A stretch of 64,000 nucleotides of DNA from Actinomycetota bacterium (GCA_014381745.1 JACNLA010000025.1:35127-99126); one strand, 5' to 3'. Shown: positions 43,945-52,868, counted from the first letter of the stretch. The notes: generated by a model from the letters alone, not told the origin. Program-made: numbers and translations.

Positions 43945-45768
43945 ATGGCCGACCAGGGGCGCCTCGACCTGGGTCTCTCTGAACCAGATCCGGTTCCTGC
44001 CGCACCTGAACTTCCACCCGGTTCACGCGTCGTACGCGTTCTGCCTGACGTGGCGGCAATCGAGCGCAGCTTTGACTACCTGGTTCCACCTGCATGGGCA
44101 GAGGATGGTCGTGGTGATCGCCTGGTTGTAGGTAGCAGGGTCAGGATCGCCCTGGCCGGCCGTCGGGTCGGTGGCTGGGTCGTTGAAGACAACGTGGTGC
44201 CGCCAGCTGGCGTGGAGTTACGGAGCCTCGCCAAGGCAAGCGGTCTGGGGCCCTCGCCTGAGGTCATCGACCTTGCCCGCTGGGCGTCGCACCGGTGGGC
44301 CGGTCGCCTCAACGGCCTCCTGGGTACCGCATCGCCACCGAATGTGGTGGAGTCGCTGCCGCCACGTCCAGCCAGGCCGACGGTCCCTCCGGCAACAGAC
44401 ACATGGGCCGTGCGTGCCCTCGAGGTGCAGCGCTCAGTAGTACGACTTCCGCCTGGTGCCGACGTGCTGCCGCTTGCCGTTGAGGCGGCAAGGAAGGGCG
44501 ACGCCCTGATCCTGTTGCCGACGGTCCCTGCGGCGGATCAGCTGGCTCTCCGCCTTCGCGGCGAGGGCCTGCCCGTGTCTCTTGCCCAGCGAGAGTGGGC
44601 ACGCTCAGCGGCAGGTGGTCTGGTGGTCGGCTCACGCTCGGCGGCTCTGGCTCCGGTGGGGGACCTGGCTGCTGTCGTTGTGGTCGATGAGCACGACGAG
44701 ACCTATCAGGAGGAGCGGGCGCCGACATGGCATGCACGCGACATGGCTGTCGAGAGGGCACGAAGGGCCGGCGTTCCCTGCGTGCTGACCTCACCGTCAC
44801 CCAGCCTCGAGGCCCTCAGGTGGGGAGAGCTGATGGTGCCATCGCTAGAGGGCGAACGTGACGGCTGGCCGGCCCTTGACCTGCATGATCGCCGTGATGA
44901 CGATCCAGTCAGGTCGGGACTTCTGGGCGAACGCCTTGTCGACATTCTGCGTGGATCCGAGGGCGATCCCGTCGTGTGCGTTCTGAACCGTAGGGGTCGC
45001 TCCCGGCTCTTGGCCTGCGATTCCTGTGGCGGTCTCGTCTGCTGCTCCGAGCACCAGGCACCGATGATCCAGGAGGACGCGGACATGCTGGTATGTCCCG
45101 TCGACGGTGCGCGACGCCCCCAGGTCTGCGACGACTGTGGGGCTACACGCTTCCGAAACCTTCGAGCCGGGGTGGCGCGGATCCGGGAGGAACTGGAGGC
45201 ACTTGCCGGCAGGCCGGTACTCGAGGTAACCGGCGATACCGACATGCCCGACGGGGGTCTTGGCGGGCACGCCGTCTACGTCGGTACCGAGGCCGTCCTG
45301 CATCGTGTCCGTTCTGCGGCGAGGGTCGTGTTCTTAGAGTTTGACCAGGAACTTCTGGCCCCGCGGATGCGTGCGTCGGAACAGGCGATGGCCCTGTTGA
45401 TCCGGGCGGCCCGGCTGGTGGGCGGGCGCTCTGACGGTGGACGGATCGTTGTCCAGACCCGGATGCCCGAACACGAGGTTCTTCAGGCTGTGCTGCACGC
45501 CGACCCTGGTCGTCTTGTCGAGGCCGAGTCGGCCCGGCGGAAGCTGTTGAACCTGCCGCCGTGGTCGGCACTGGCACGGGTCTCGGGACCCCCTGCCGAG
45601 GATTTCATCACAGCGCTGGGGTCACCGGACGGTGTCGATCTGTTGGGTCCGCGTGACGGTGCATGGCTGGTGAGGGCGCCAGGGCACGACCGCCTCGCCG
45701 AGGTGCTCGCCGCGGTGGAGCGACCGAAGGGTCGGCTCCGAATCGAGGTTGATCCGCCCAGGGCGTGA
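43945..45768 (+). CDS. priA: PriA homolog lacking the helicase ATP-binding motif
   Basis: A 607-residue protein with the PriA layout: an N-terminal DNA-binding domain (VLPDVAAIERSFDYLVP, VRIALAGRRVGGWVV), a helicase core, a zinc-binding insert from C358 (CDSCGGLVCC then CPVDG and CDDCG) and a C-terminal domain. The Walker A position reads LPPGADVLPLAVEAARKG and lacks the GKT/S lysine; VVVDEHDETYQ remains of motif II. A non-helicase PriA is usual in actinobacteria, where it probably acts structurally in replication restart. The ATG at 43945 avoids a non-conserved upstream extension overlapping metK. Confidence 0.9.
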   Translation: MADQGRLDLGLSEPDPVPAAPELPPGSRVVRVLPDVAAIERSFDYLVPPAWAEDGRGDRLVVGSRVRIALAGRRVGGWVVEDNVVPPAGVELRSLAKASGLGPSPEVIDLARWASHRWAGRLNGLLGTASPPNVVESLPPRPARPTVPPATDTWAVRALEVQRSVVRLPPGADVLPLAVEAARKGDALILLPTVPAADQLALRLRGEGLPVSLAQREWARSAAGGLVVGSRSAALAPVGDLAAVVVVDEHDETYQEERAPTWHARDMAVERARRAGVPCVLTSPSPSLEALRWGELMVPSLEGERDGWPALDLHDRRDDDPVRSGLLGERLVDILRGSEGDPVVCVLNRRGRSRLLACDSCGGLVCCSEHQAPMIQEDADMLVCPVDGARRPQVCDDCGATRFRNLRAGVARIREELEALAGRPVLEVTGDTDMPDGGLGGHAVYVGTEAVLHRVRSAARVVFLEFDQELLAPRMRASEQAMALLIRAARLVGGRSDGGRIVVQTRMPEHEVLQAVLHADPGRLVEAESARRKLLNLPPWSALARVSGPPAEDFITALGSPDGVDLLGPRDGAWLVRAPGHDRLAEVLAAVERPKGRLRIEVDPPRA

Positions 45769-45775
45769 GCGGCGG

Positions 45776-46294
45776 CTACCAGAGGCGGCGGTGAACCTCG
45801 TAGAGGGCGACGGCCGTAGCTGCAGCGACGTTGAGGCTGCCGACCTTTCCCAACTGGGGGATGAACGCCACGCTGTCGCAGGCCTCGAGCGTCACGGCCG
45901 AGAGGCCCCGGTCCTCGTGGCCCAGTGCCAGGCAGGTCCTGTCGGGGAGTTCCACCTCGTGGAGCGGGACTGCTCCATCAGCCAACTCGATTCCGACGAG
46001 GCCGTATCCAGCCGCCTTCAGGTCGGCCACTGCCTCTTCGGCGGTCTCGGTGATGGTCCATGTCAGGTAGCGGCCGGTTCCCAGGGCCGTCTTTGCGGTC
46101 TTGGCGTGTGTCGGTGCGGCCGTCGCCCCCGCCAGCCACAGGTGGGATACCCGGTAGGCAGCAGCCGTGCGCAGGATGGCCCCTACGTTGAAGGGCGTCT
46201 GCACGCTGTCGAGCAGCAGCGCCACATCGGTTTCTGTGCGTCGCCGCCACTCACGGTGCAGGCGCTTGAGGCCTGTGCTGTCCAAGTTCTTCAC
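45776..46294 (-). CDS. SpoU/TrmH-family RNA 2'-O-methyltransferase
   Basis: A 172-residue SPOUT methyltransferase. Motif 1 is seen in TPFNVGAILRTAAAY, motif 2 in LALGHEDRGLS, and motif 3 in IPQLGKVGSLNVAAATAVALYE, which together form the SAM-binding knot. It lacks the N-terminal substrate domain of longer members, as in TrmH and TrmL types. The target (tRNA or rRNA) cannot be read. It is the second gene of a minus-strand pair, 3 nt after the methyltransferase, and converges on priA with a 7-nt gap. Confidence 0.88.
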   Translation of the reverse strand: MKNLDSTGLKRLHREWRRRTETDVALLLDSVQTPFNVGAILRTAAAYRVSHLWLAGATAAPTHAKTAKTALGTGRYLTWTITETAEEAVADLKAAGYGLVGIELADGAVPLHEVELPDRTCLALGHEDRGLSAVTLEACDSVAFIPQLGKVGSLNVAAATAVALYEVHRRLW

Positions 46295-46297
46295 GCT

Positions 46298-46909
46298 CTA
46301 GACCTCCCTTGCAGCTACGTCGAGGAGGCGGAAACCCTTGCGTGAGGCACGTCGCTGGGTACTCCAGCCCCTGTCGGTAAGCCAGCGTGCCAGCGAGTCG
46401 GAGCCCAGGTGGCGCTGCACTACAAGGTGGGCGCTGCCGCCGGGCGCCAGCCTGTCCAGCCACGTGGACAACAGGTCGTGGAGTGCCGCCTTGCCCACCC
46501 TGATAGGAGGGTTTGACCAGATGCCGTCGAAGACCACATCGTCGGGCAGGTCGTCTGGTGTGGTCACCACCACGTTGCCGAGGCCGGCAGCAGCGGCGTT
46601 GTCGCGGCACAGGTCCAGGGCACGCTCGTTGACGTCGACCGCCCAGACCCGGGAGCCAGGGCTGCGCACGGCCAGTGTGCAGGCGATGGGGCCGTAGCCG
46701 CATCCAAGGTCCAGCAACTCGGCGGCGCCCTCGGGTGGGCGTGCACCCTCCATGAGCAGGAAGCGGGTGCCCCGGTCGACTCGTTCGGCGGAGAACACGC
46801 CCCGGTCGGTGCCGAGGCTCAACTCCAGGTCGGGGAGCAGCAGGCTGACCTGGTCGGGGCGCGACCCGACTTCGGGGCGGCTGGTCCAGTACTGCTGGTC
46901 GCCGGTCAC
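46298..46909 (-). CDS. Class I SAM-dependent methyltransferase, RsmC/RlmG-like
   Basis: A 203-residue methyltransferase. ELLDLGCGYGPIACTLA is the SAM-binding motif I, VWAVDVNERALDL motif II, and WSNPPIRVGK the NPP[FI]-type catalytic motif typical of guanine-N2 methyltransferases acting on 16S or 23S rRNA. The start is the GTG whose first base is 46909 on the minus strand: AGAGGAG lies 7 nt upstream and longer frames would run into the def promoter region. The gene is divergent from def and followed by the SpoU gene. Confidence 0.85.
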   Translation of the reverse strand: MTGDQQYWTSRPEVGSRPDQVSLLLPDLELSLGTDRGVFSAERVDRGTRFLLMEGARPPEGAAELLDLGCGYGPIACTLAVRSPGSRVWAVDVNERALDLCRDNAAAAGLGNVVVTTPDDLPDDVVFDGIWSNPPIRVGKAALHDLLSTWLDRLAPGGSAHLVVQRHLGSDSLARWLTDRGWSTQRRASRKGFRLLDVAAREV

Positions 46910-46943
46910 AGCGTCACTCCTCTGGCGTCCACGGCCCGAACGG

Positions 46944-46949
46944 TAGCCT
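46944..46949 (+). promoter_or_regulatory. -10 element TAGCCT, leaderless def
   Basis: TAGCCT ends 6 nt before the GTG start of def (46956). Confidence 0.55.
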
Positions 46950-46955
46950 TGCGCC

Positions 46956-47492
46956 GTGACCACCCGGGAGATCCGCATCATCGGCGACCCGGTCCTGCGC
47001 AAGCCGGCGACCGAGGTGACCGAGCTGACCGGCGCCCTTGCGCGTCTGGCCGACGAGATGGTTGTCACTATGTATGAGGCCCCCGGCCTGGGGTTGGCGG
47101 CACCACAGGTCGGGGTGCAGAAGCGCTTCTTTGTCTACGACCTGGGTGAGGGTCCCGGCGCCATCGTGAACCCCGTTATCGAGGAGTCCGACGGCGAGTG
47201 GCTCTTTGAGGAGGGCTGCCTGTCGGTGCCCGGCCTCTCATGGGAGATTCTGAGGCCCAAGACCATCCACATTGTCGGGGTTGACCTGGACGGCAACGAC
47301 GTCTCCATCGAGGCCGATGAGCTCGAGTCGCGCCTGTTCCAACATGAGCTCGACCACCTCGACGGTGTCTTGCTGGTCGACCACCTCGACGAGGACCAGG
47401 CACGCGATGCCCGAAAGGCCCTGAGGGACCTGACGCTGTTCGGAGCAGTACCCAGCCGACCGGCCCCCGAGGGTGGATTCCGATTGCTCTGA
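46956..47492 (+). CDS. def: Peptide deformylase
   Basis: A 178-residue metalloenzyme that removes the formyl group from new proteins. The three family motifs are present: GLGLAAPQVG (45-53), EEGCLSVPG with metal ligand C88, and QHELDH with H130, catalytic E131 and H134. GTG start with leaderless promoter. It is followed by fmt, whose likely CTG start overlaps the def stop, coupling formylation and deformylation functions. Confidence 0.96.
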   Translation: MTTREIRIIGDPVLRKPATEVTELTGALARLADEMVVTMYEAPGLGLAAPQVGVQKRFFVYDLGEGPGAIVNPVIEESDGEWLFEEGCLSVPGLSWEILRPKTIHIVGVDLDGNDVSIEADELESRLFQHELDHLDGVLLVDHLDEDQARDARKALRDLTLFGAVPSRPAPEGGFRLL

Positions 47493-48373
47493 GCGCGTCG
47501 CCCCCGGCGCATCCCCGAAGGCTGGCCTATCTGGGGACACCCGCGGCGTCGGTGCCGTCCCTTCAGGCACTTCACCGGGCCGGTTTCGAGATTGCCGTCG
47601 TCGTGACAGGAGAGGACCGCCGCCGCTCCCGCGGGGCCGATCCCTCGCCGAGCCCCGTCAAGGCAGCGGCTCTGGACCTGGACCTCCAGGTCGCCCACGA
47701 CCTGGATGCGGTCATGGAGAGCGGGGCGGATCTGGGCGTGGTCGTGGCCTATGGCCACCTCATACCGGCTGACCTCCTGGCCGATGTCCCGATGGTGAAC
47801 CTGCACTTCTCGCTGCTGCCCCGTTGGCGTGGGGCGGCACCCGTGGAGAGGGCGATCATGGCCGGAGATACGACGACCGGTGTGTGCGTGATGGCCGTCG
47901 ACGTCGAGTTGGACACGGGCGACGTCTATGCCAGGACCGAGGTGCCCATTGGGGCAAGTGAGACTGCCGCAGAGCTGAGGGGGCGTCTGGTCGATGAGGG
48001 GTCCCGGCTGCTCGTCGAGACCCTGACAGCAGGACTCGGGGTGCCGACCCCCCAGAGTGGTGACCCGGTGTATGCCCGGAAGATCACGCAGGCCGATCTG
48101 GAGTTGGACTGGTCCCGCCCTGCTGCTGACCTGGGGAGGATCATCCGGGTCGGTGGAGCTTGGACAACCTTTCGCGACAGGCGCCTCAAGGTCTGGTCCG
48201 CCGAGGTCCTCGAGGCTGTTCCCGGGCAGCCTGGAACACTCGATGGCGATGTGGTCGTGACCGGCGATGGTGCGCTCCGCCTCGTTGAGGTCCAGCCTGA
48301 GAGCCGCTCCCGCCAGCCCGCTTCGGCGTGGCTCGCCGGCGCCCGCGCCGAGCCGGGCGAGAACCTTGGCTGA
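47489..48373 (+). CDS. fmt: Methionyl-tRNA formyltransferase, apparent CTG start
   Basis: A 294-residue enzyme that formylates initiator Met-tRNA. The N-terminal strand and loop RRLAYLGTPAASVPSLQAL fits the usual RLVFxGTPxFAVPSLxAL, but lies upstream of the first ordinary start codon (GTG 47552). In that frame only non-canonical codons can begin a full protein, and CTG 47489 forms a CTGA overlap with the def stop, mirroring the ATGA/GTGA/TTGA overlaps elsewhere. With this start the catalytic triad is N104, H106 (VNLHFSLLPRWRGAAP) and D142, close to 106/108/144 of the E. coli enzyme. ATT 47483 is another option. The C-terminal domain is present. Confidence 0.85.
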   Translation: MSASPPAHPRRLAYLGTPAASVPSLQALHRAGFEIAVVVTGEDRRRSRGADPSPSPVKAAALDLDLQVAHDLDAVMESGADLGVVVAYGHLIPADLLADVPMVNLHFSLLPRWRGAAPVERAIMAGDTTTGVCVMAVDVELDTGDVYARTEVPIGASETAAELRGRLVDEGSRLLVETLTAGLGVPTPQSGDPVYARKITQADLELDWSRPAADLGRIIRVGGAWTTFRDRRLKVWSAEVLEAVPGQPGTLDGDVVVTGDGALRLVEVQPESRSRQPASAWLAGARAEPGENLG

Positions 48374-49496
48374 GACGGGCACCGACGACCCAAGGCGCGT
48401 TGCGGTCGAGGTGCTGGGCAGGATCGAACGCGACAATGCGTTTGCCAACTTGGCCCTTGCCGCTGCCCTGGGCCGGACCGATCTTGACCGTCGGGACCGG
48501 GCATTCGTGACCGACCTGGTGTACGGCACCACCCGGATGCGGCGGGCCTGTGACCACATGGTCGACAGGTTCCTCCACGACGAGGTTGAGCCGGGTGTGA
48601 GGACCGTGTTGCGGATGGGTGCCTACCAACTCCACTGGGGTGGAGTGCCCGCACACGCCGCGGTCTCGGCGACCGTTGCTGTGGCTCCTCGCCGGGTGCG
48701 TGGCCTGTGTAACGCCGTCCTGCGCCGTGTGTCGGAGAGCAAGCCGAACCCGCCCAGCAGGGCTGTTGAGTTGAGCTACCCGGACTGGATTATCGAGACC
48801 CTCACCACCGACCTGGGTGAGGCCGCCGCAGTCGAGGCGCTGGAGGCGATGAACCGACCCGCAACGGCTGTAGCAAGGGAGGACGGCTACCACCAGGACC
48901 GGGCCTCACAGTTGGTGTCAGAGGTCGTGGCCGACGGTCTGGCTGAAGGTGCGAGGGTGGCCGACCTGTGTGCAGCGCCCGGCGGCAAGGCCACCGCTAT
49001 CGCATCCGCGGGTGCCAGCGTGGTGGCAGCCGACAGGAGACAGCGGCGCCTCAACCTGGTCAGGATCAATGCCGAGGGTCTGGGGCTTGAGATGGGCCTC
49101 GTGGTCGCCGACGCCAACAGGCCGCCCTTCAGGCCCGGCGGGTTTGAAAGGGTTCTGGTGGATGCCCCCTGTTCAGGCCTGGGGGTCCTGCGGCGTCGTG
49201 CCGACTCGCGCTGGCGGGTGACACCCGACGACGTGGACGAGCTGGCCGATATTCAGCTGGCGTTGCTCACGGCGGCACTGCCGCTCGTGGCGCCCGGCGG
49301 GATGCTGGTCTACAGCGTGTGCACCCTTACGGCTGCCGAGACGACCGGGGTGGACGAGAGGTTCCGTGAATCCACCGGGGCCGTTCCTGCAGGCCCGCTC
49401 CCAGAGCCCTGGAGAGCCCACGGCTCAGGTGGCATGTTGCTGCCTCAGGACCTCGACGCCGAGGGGATGGCGGTGTTCCGCTACGAGGTTGCCTGA
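48366..49496 (+). CDS. rsmB: 16S rRNA cytosine-5 methyltransferase RsmB
   Basis: A 376-residue protein with an N-terminal NusB-like domain (AVEVLGRIERDNAFANLAL, DRAFVTDLVYGTTR) and a C-terminal methyltransferase domain. DLCAAPGGKATAIA binds SAM, DAPCSGLGVLRRRAD carries C269, and YSVCTLTAAET carries the nucleophile C319. The TTG at 48366 overlaps the fmt stop by 8 nt and starts just before the NusB-like domain; longer upstream frames lie inside fmt. Operon order def-fmt-rsmB is common. Confidence 0.94.
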   Translation: MAETGTDDPRRVAVEVLGRIERDNAFANLALAAALGRTDLDRRDRAFVTDLVYGTTRMRRACDHMVDRFLHDEVEPGVRTVLRMGAYQLHWGGVPAHAAVSATVAVAPRRVRGLCNAVLRRVSESKPNPPSRAVELSYPDWIIETLTTDLGEAAAVEALEAMNRPATAVAREDGYHQDRASQLVSEVVADGLAEGARVADLCAAPGGKATAIASAGASVVAADRRQRRLNLVRINAEGLGLEMGLVVADANRPPFRPGGFERVLVDAPCSGLGVLRRRADSRWRVTPDDVDELADIQLALLTAALPLVAPGGMLVYSVCTLTAAETTGVDERFRESTGAVPAGPLPEPWRAHGSGGMLLPQDLDAEGMAVFRYEVA

Positions 49497-49508
49497 GAGG
49501 CCTGCCTG

Positions 49509-49527
49509 GCTGCCTCAGGTGGGCAGC
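49509..49527. terminator. Hairpin in the convergent rsmB / hydrolase junction
   Basis: GCTGCC (49509-49514)/GGCAGC (49522-49527) with a 7-nt loop spans the minus-strand stop codon and could serve both directions. There is no T-tract. Confidence 0.3.
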
Positions 49528-50309
49528 AGGCGGCTACCCAGGTGGTCCAGCACCTTGTCGAGGGCCTCACGGGTGGGGTGACCCGGCTCGTCGACCAGCT
49601 CCTCGGTGAGCACCGAGTGGGCACGGGGGCCGATGCCATCGGGGTTCCCGGGGGAGGAGTCGATCTCGACACCTATAAAGCCCTCGCCCAGTTCGTCGGC
49701 CAGGCGCTCGAAACGCTCTGAGGGAACCATCGAGTCGTTGGAGAACCGCAGCCCCAGCACGCAGGTGCCGGCATCGACACGGTCACGCACGATGTTCAGG
49801 TCCTTGTCTGATATTCCGAGGGAGCGTTTGCGACGTTTCCCAAAGGGCAGCGGCAGGCTGGGCTGGCTCAGCACCGGTGCCAGGACCCGCTCGTCGAGCA
49901 TCATGCCCAGGGCGAACCCGCCTGTGAAGCACATGCCGACGGCCCCGACGCCGGGGCCTCCACATCGACCGTGCTCGAACGCCGCCAGGGCACGCAGCCA
50001 GGCTGTGACCGGCGAGGTGTGGCGACGCATCAGTGCCGTGAACTCACGTGAAACGCAGCCGCCCACGAGGCTCTTGAGGGTGTAGGCGGCTGTGGGTTCG
50101 CGCCCGGGGGTGCCAAACAGCGATGGCATCACGGCCGTGCAGCCGATGTTGACCACCCTGCGACCGAAGTCGGCCACCCGTGGGGTGATGCCGGGCATCT
50201 CGGCCATGACGATCACGGCGGGTCCGCGACCGGCCCGTAGCACGGTGCGCGTGGTGCCACCGTGGGAGAACTGGCCGATCTCGAAACCGTCGAGTGCCTC
50301 AACGCCCAT
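49515..50309 (-). CDS. Dienelactone hydrolase family protein
   Basis: A 264-residue alpha/beta hydrolase. AVIVMAEMPGITPRVADFGRRV matches the dienelactone hydrolase oxyanion region, and the nucleophile elbow GMCFTGGFA places the cysteine C127. A late histidine in PRAHSVLTEE could complete the triad. Its natural substrate is unknown. It is a lone minus-strand gene between rsmB (convergent) and the mogA-type gene (divergent). A purine-rich GGGAGG precedes the ATG. Confidence 0.82.
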   Translation of the reverse strand: MGVEALDGFEIGQFSHGGTTRTVLRAGRGPAVIVMAEMPGITPRVADFGRRVVNIGCTAVMPSLFGTPGREPTAAYTLKSLVGGCVSREFTALMRRHTSPVTAWLRALAAFEHGRCGGPGVGAVGMCFTGGFALGMMLDERVLAPVLSQPSLPLPFGKRRKRSLGISDKDLNIVRDRVDAGTCVLGLRFSNDSMVPSERFERLADELGEGFIGVEIDSSPGNPDGIGPRAHSVLTEELVDEPGHPTREALDKVLDHLGSRLLPT

Positions 50310-50353
50310 TGCTGCCTGCCTCCCTGAACGGGTGCCAGGGACCCGTCGTGGCG

Positions 50354-50359
50354 AGACTA
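50354..50359 (-). promoter_or_regulatory. -10-like element TAGTCT for the minus-strand hydrolase
   Basis: On the minus strand TAGTCT lies about 45 nt before the start codon, giving a short leader that contains a GGGAGG ribosome-binding site. Confidence 0.3.
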
Positions 50360-50396
50360 GCGGACCTCCGTTTCAGCCTGCGGAGGGACACGCCGG

Positions 50397-50402
50397 TACC
50401 CT
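50397..50402 (+). promoter_or_regulatory. -10 element TACCCT, leaderless mogA-type gene
   Basis: TACCCT ends 7 nt before ATG 50410 and supports that start over ATG 50440. Confidence 0.5.
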
Positions 50403-50409
50403 CGTCGCC

Positions 50410-50916
50410 ATGTCCGATGATGCCCGACCGGGTGGGAGCATGCAGGTAAAGGTCCTGACAGTCTCCGACGGCGTCGTCCATGGCACCCGTGAGGACCGGT
50501 CAGGAGCGGCGCTGGTGGATCGGGTCGAGGCCGAGGGTTGGGGTCTGGCCGGAAGAGAGGTCTGCGCCGACGGTGTGGACGAGGTGGCCGGTGCGCTGGC
50601 TGGCCTGGCCAGAAATTTCCACGGCCTGATCATCACGACAGGTGGAACGGGCTTTGGTCCACGCGATCTGACCCCCGAAGGCACGAGGGCTGTAATCGAC
50701 CGTGAGGCCCCCGGTCTGGCCGAGGCGATGCGCCTGGTGAACCCGTTGGGACGCCTCTCAAGGGGAATCGCAGGCACAATTGGTGCTGCGCTCGTCGTGA
50801 ACACACCGGGCTCGTCGGCCGGTTGCATTGAGTGTCTCGAGGCTGTCATTGACGTGGTGCCCCATGCCGTGAGGCTGCTGGTTGACAACGCCGACCCGCA
50901 TCCAGTTGCCGACTGA
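50410..50916 (+). CDS. MogA/MoaB family molybdenum cofactor protein
   Basis: A 168-residue protein of the molybdopterin-binding fold. VKVLTVSDGVVHGTREDRSG is the N-terminal signature, LIITTGGTGFGPRDLTPE the substrate-binding motif, and VNTPGSSAGCIECLEAVID the C-terminal one. Homologs adenylate molybdopterin (MogA) or are MoaB-like; sequence alone does not separate them. No other molybdenum cofactor gene lies nearby. Its 3' end may overlap ribD. Confidence 0.88.
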   Translation: MSDDARPGGSMQVKVLTVSDGVVHGTREDRSGAALVDRVEAEGWGLAGREVCADGVDEVAGALAGLARNFHGLIITTGGTGFGPRDLTPEGTRAVIDREAPGLAEAMRLVNPLGRLSRGIAGTIGAALVVNTPGSSAGCIECLEAVIDVVPHAVRLLVDNADPHPVAD

Positions 50917-50923
50917 CCCGATC

Positions 50924-51937
50924 GTGGGTACCGACGCCGCATTCATGGCCCAGGCCGTTGAGGCGGCCGACCAGGCCAGGTACCGCAGTTCCCCGAATCC
51001 ATGGGTGGGCGCCGTGGTCGTCTCTGCCGGCCGGGTCGTCGGAACCGGTGCGACCAGACCGCCCGGTGGTGCCCACGCCGAGGTGGTGGCACTTGCCGCA
51101 GCCGGTGATGCGGCCCGGGGAGGCACCCTCTACACGACGCTCGAGCCCTGTTGTCATCAGGGACGAACGGGACCGTGCACTACAGCGATCGTGGAGGCAG
51201 GCATCGACCGCGTCGTCATAGCCGTGGCCGATCCCGACAGCGATGTCTCGGGTGGTGGAGTGTCCGCACTTGCCGAGGCGGATATCGAGGTGGAGGTCGG
51301 GGTCGGTGTCGGCGATGTCGAGGAGCAGCTTCGGCCGTACCTGCACCACCGCCGGACCGGGCTCCCGTACGTGGTGCTCAAGTTGGCTGCAACCCTTGAC
51401 GGTCGGATAGCGGCGACCGACCGGTCCAGTACCTGGATCACCGGTGACGAGGCCCGGCAGGACGTGCACAGGCTGCGGGCACAGAGCGATGCGATCTGCG
51501 TAGGTGCCGGAACGGTGCGTGCCGATGACCCACGCCTGACGGTGCGCGACTGGAACGAAGCTGAGGCTTTCGGTGCGCGAGATCCCAGGCGGGTAGTGCT
51601 CGGAGCGATACCCGATGGGGCGCAGGTCGAGCCTGCCCATTCCCACGAGGGTCCCCTCGAGGGCCTTCTGGCCGACCTCGGTGGTGACGGTGTGCTGCAG
51701 CTGCTCGTGGAGGGTGGCGCCGATGTGGCCGGCCGCTTCCACCGGGCAGGCCTGGTTGACCGTTACGTCATCTACCTGGCGCCGGCGATCCTGGGTGGCG
51801 ATGACAGCGTGCCAATGATGGCCGGACCAGGAAGCTCCACCATGGCCGATGTGGCGAGGGGCAGGTTCACTGCCGTTTCCCGCCTCGGCGACGACCTCAG
51901 AATCGACATGGTGCCAGACCCCAGACCTGGACAGTAA
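50924..51937 (+). CDS. ribD: Bifunctional riboflavin deaminase-reductase RibD
   Basis: A 337-residue fusion for the second and third steps of riboflavin synthesis. The N-terminal deaminase domain has zinc ligands and base in H51-A-E53 and C76..C85 (EPCCHQGRTGPC). The C-terminal reductase domain starts near LPYVVLKLAATLDGRIAATD and includes LLVEGGADVAGRF. The GTG at 50924 is one choice; TTG 50882 or 50906 (overlapping the previous gene) or ATG 50945 are possible. No ribE, ribA or ribH lies in the window. Confidence 0.93.
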   Translation: MGTDAAFMAQAVEAADQARYRSSPNPWVGAVVVSAGRVVGTGATRPPGGAHAEVVALAAAGDAARGGTLYTTLEPCCHQGRTGPCTTAIVEAGIDRVVIAVADPDSDVSGGGVSALAEADIEVEVGVGVGDVEEQLRPYLHHRRTGLPYVVLKLAATLDGRIAATDRSSTWITGDEARQDVHRLRAQSDAICVGAGTVRADDPRLTVRDWNEAEAFGARDPRRVVLGAIPDGAQVEPAHSHEGPLEGLLADLGGDGVLQLLVEGGADVAGRFHRAGLVDRYVIYLAPAILGGDDSVPMMAGPGSSTMADVARGRFTAVSRLGDDLRIDMVPDPRPGQ

Positions 51938-51967
51938 ATAGAGCACGGCAGTCAGCCGGCCGCCGGG

Positions 51968-51973
51968 TAGGTT
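51968..51973 (+). promoter_or_regulatory. -10 element TAGGTT, leaderless hisG
   Basis: TAGGTT ends 7 nt before the GTG start of hisG (51981). Confidence 0.55.
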
Positions 51974-51980
51974 CTTCGCC

Positions 51981-52856
51981 GTGTTGAACATCGTCTTACC
52001 TAAGGGGTCCCTCGAGAAGGCCACCCTGGAACTCTTCGAGTCGGCCGATTTGGCGGTCCGACGCAGTTCCTCGGTCGACTACCGGGCCAGCGTGAACGAT
52101 CCCCGGATCGACGAGGTCCGGATTCTGCGCCCCCAGGAGATCCCTACGTACGTGGCCGACGGCCTGTTCGACATGGGCATCACCGGGCGCGACTGGATCG
52201 AGGAGACCGGAAGCACCGTCCAGTCCCTGGGCGAGCTGCACTACTCCAAGGCCACGGCCCGTCCGGTGAAGATCGTCGTGGCCGTGCCCGAGGACTCCGA
52301 GTACCGCTCGGTTGCCGACCTTCCGGCCGGGGTGAGGGTCTCCACCGAGTACCCGGAGCTGACAAGGCAGTTCTTCGCCGAGCACTCGGTAGATGCCGAC
52401 ATTCGCCTGTCCTACGGCGCCACCGAAGCCAAGGTGCCCGACATCGTCGACGTGGTGGTCGACCTGACCGAGACAGGCAGGGCCATCCGGGCCGCCGGTC
52501 TCAAGGTCATCGACACCATCCTCACCAGCTACACCGAGCTGGTGGCCAACCCGGAGTCATGGGCCGACCCCGACAAGCGCCACGCCATGGAGCAGATCCA
52601 CACCCTTTTGCAGGGCACGCTGGAGGCCCGGGGCAAGGTGCTGGTCAAGATGAACGTGCCGGCCGACGCCCTCGAGGCCATCATCGGCCTGATGCCTGCA
52701 ATGAAGTCGCCGACCGTGAACGAGCTGTTCGGTGGTGGTGGCTATGCCGTGGAGACCGTGGTGGCCAAGTCCGAGATCAACGTGCTCATTCCTGAGTTGC
52801 GTGACCACGGCGCCACCGACATCCTGGAACTACCGCTGGCCAAGATCGTCCACTGA
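51981..52856 (+). CDS. hisG: ATP phosphoribosyltransferase, long form
   Basis: A 291-residue enzyme for the first step of histidine synthesis. LPKGSLEKATLELFESADL begins the first domain, FDMGITGRDWIEE is the family signature, and VDVVVDLTETGRAIRAAGLKVI includes the PRPP region. The C-terminal ACT-like domain (about residues 210-291) marks the long, histidine-regulated form that needs no HisZ. It is a single-gene unit here; hisE and the rest of the pathway are elsewhere. Confidence 0.96.
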   Translation: MLNIVLPKGSLEKATLELFESADLAVRRSSSVDYRASVNDPRIDEVRILRPQEIPTYVADGLFDMGITGRDWIEETGSTVQSLGELHYSKATARPVKIVVAVPEDSEYRSVADLPAGVRVSTEYPELTRQFFAEHSVDADIRLSYGATEAKVPDIVDVVVDLTETGRAIRAAGLKVIDTILTSYTELVANPESWADPDKRHAMEQIHTLLQGTLEARGKVLVKMNVPADALEAIIGLMPAMKSPTVNELFGGGGYAVETVVAKSEINVLIPELRDHGATDILELPLAKIVH

Positions 52857-52868
52857 TCGGCGGGTGGC

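Noticed and set aside
47552..48373. fmt starting at GTG 47552
   Set aside because: It removes the conserved first strand and GTP loop, which are encoded in frame just upstream.
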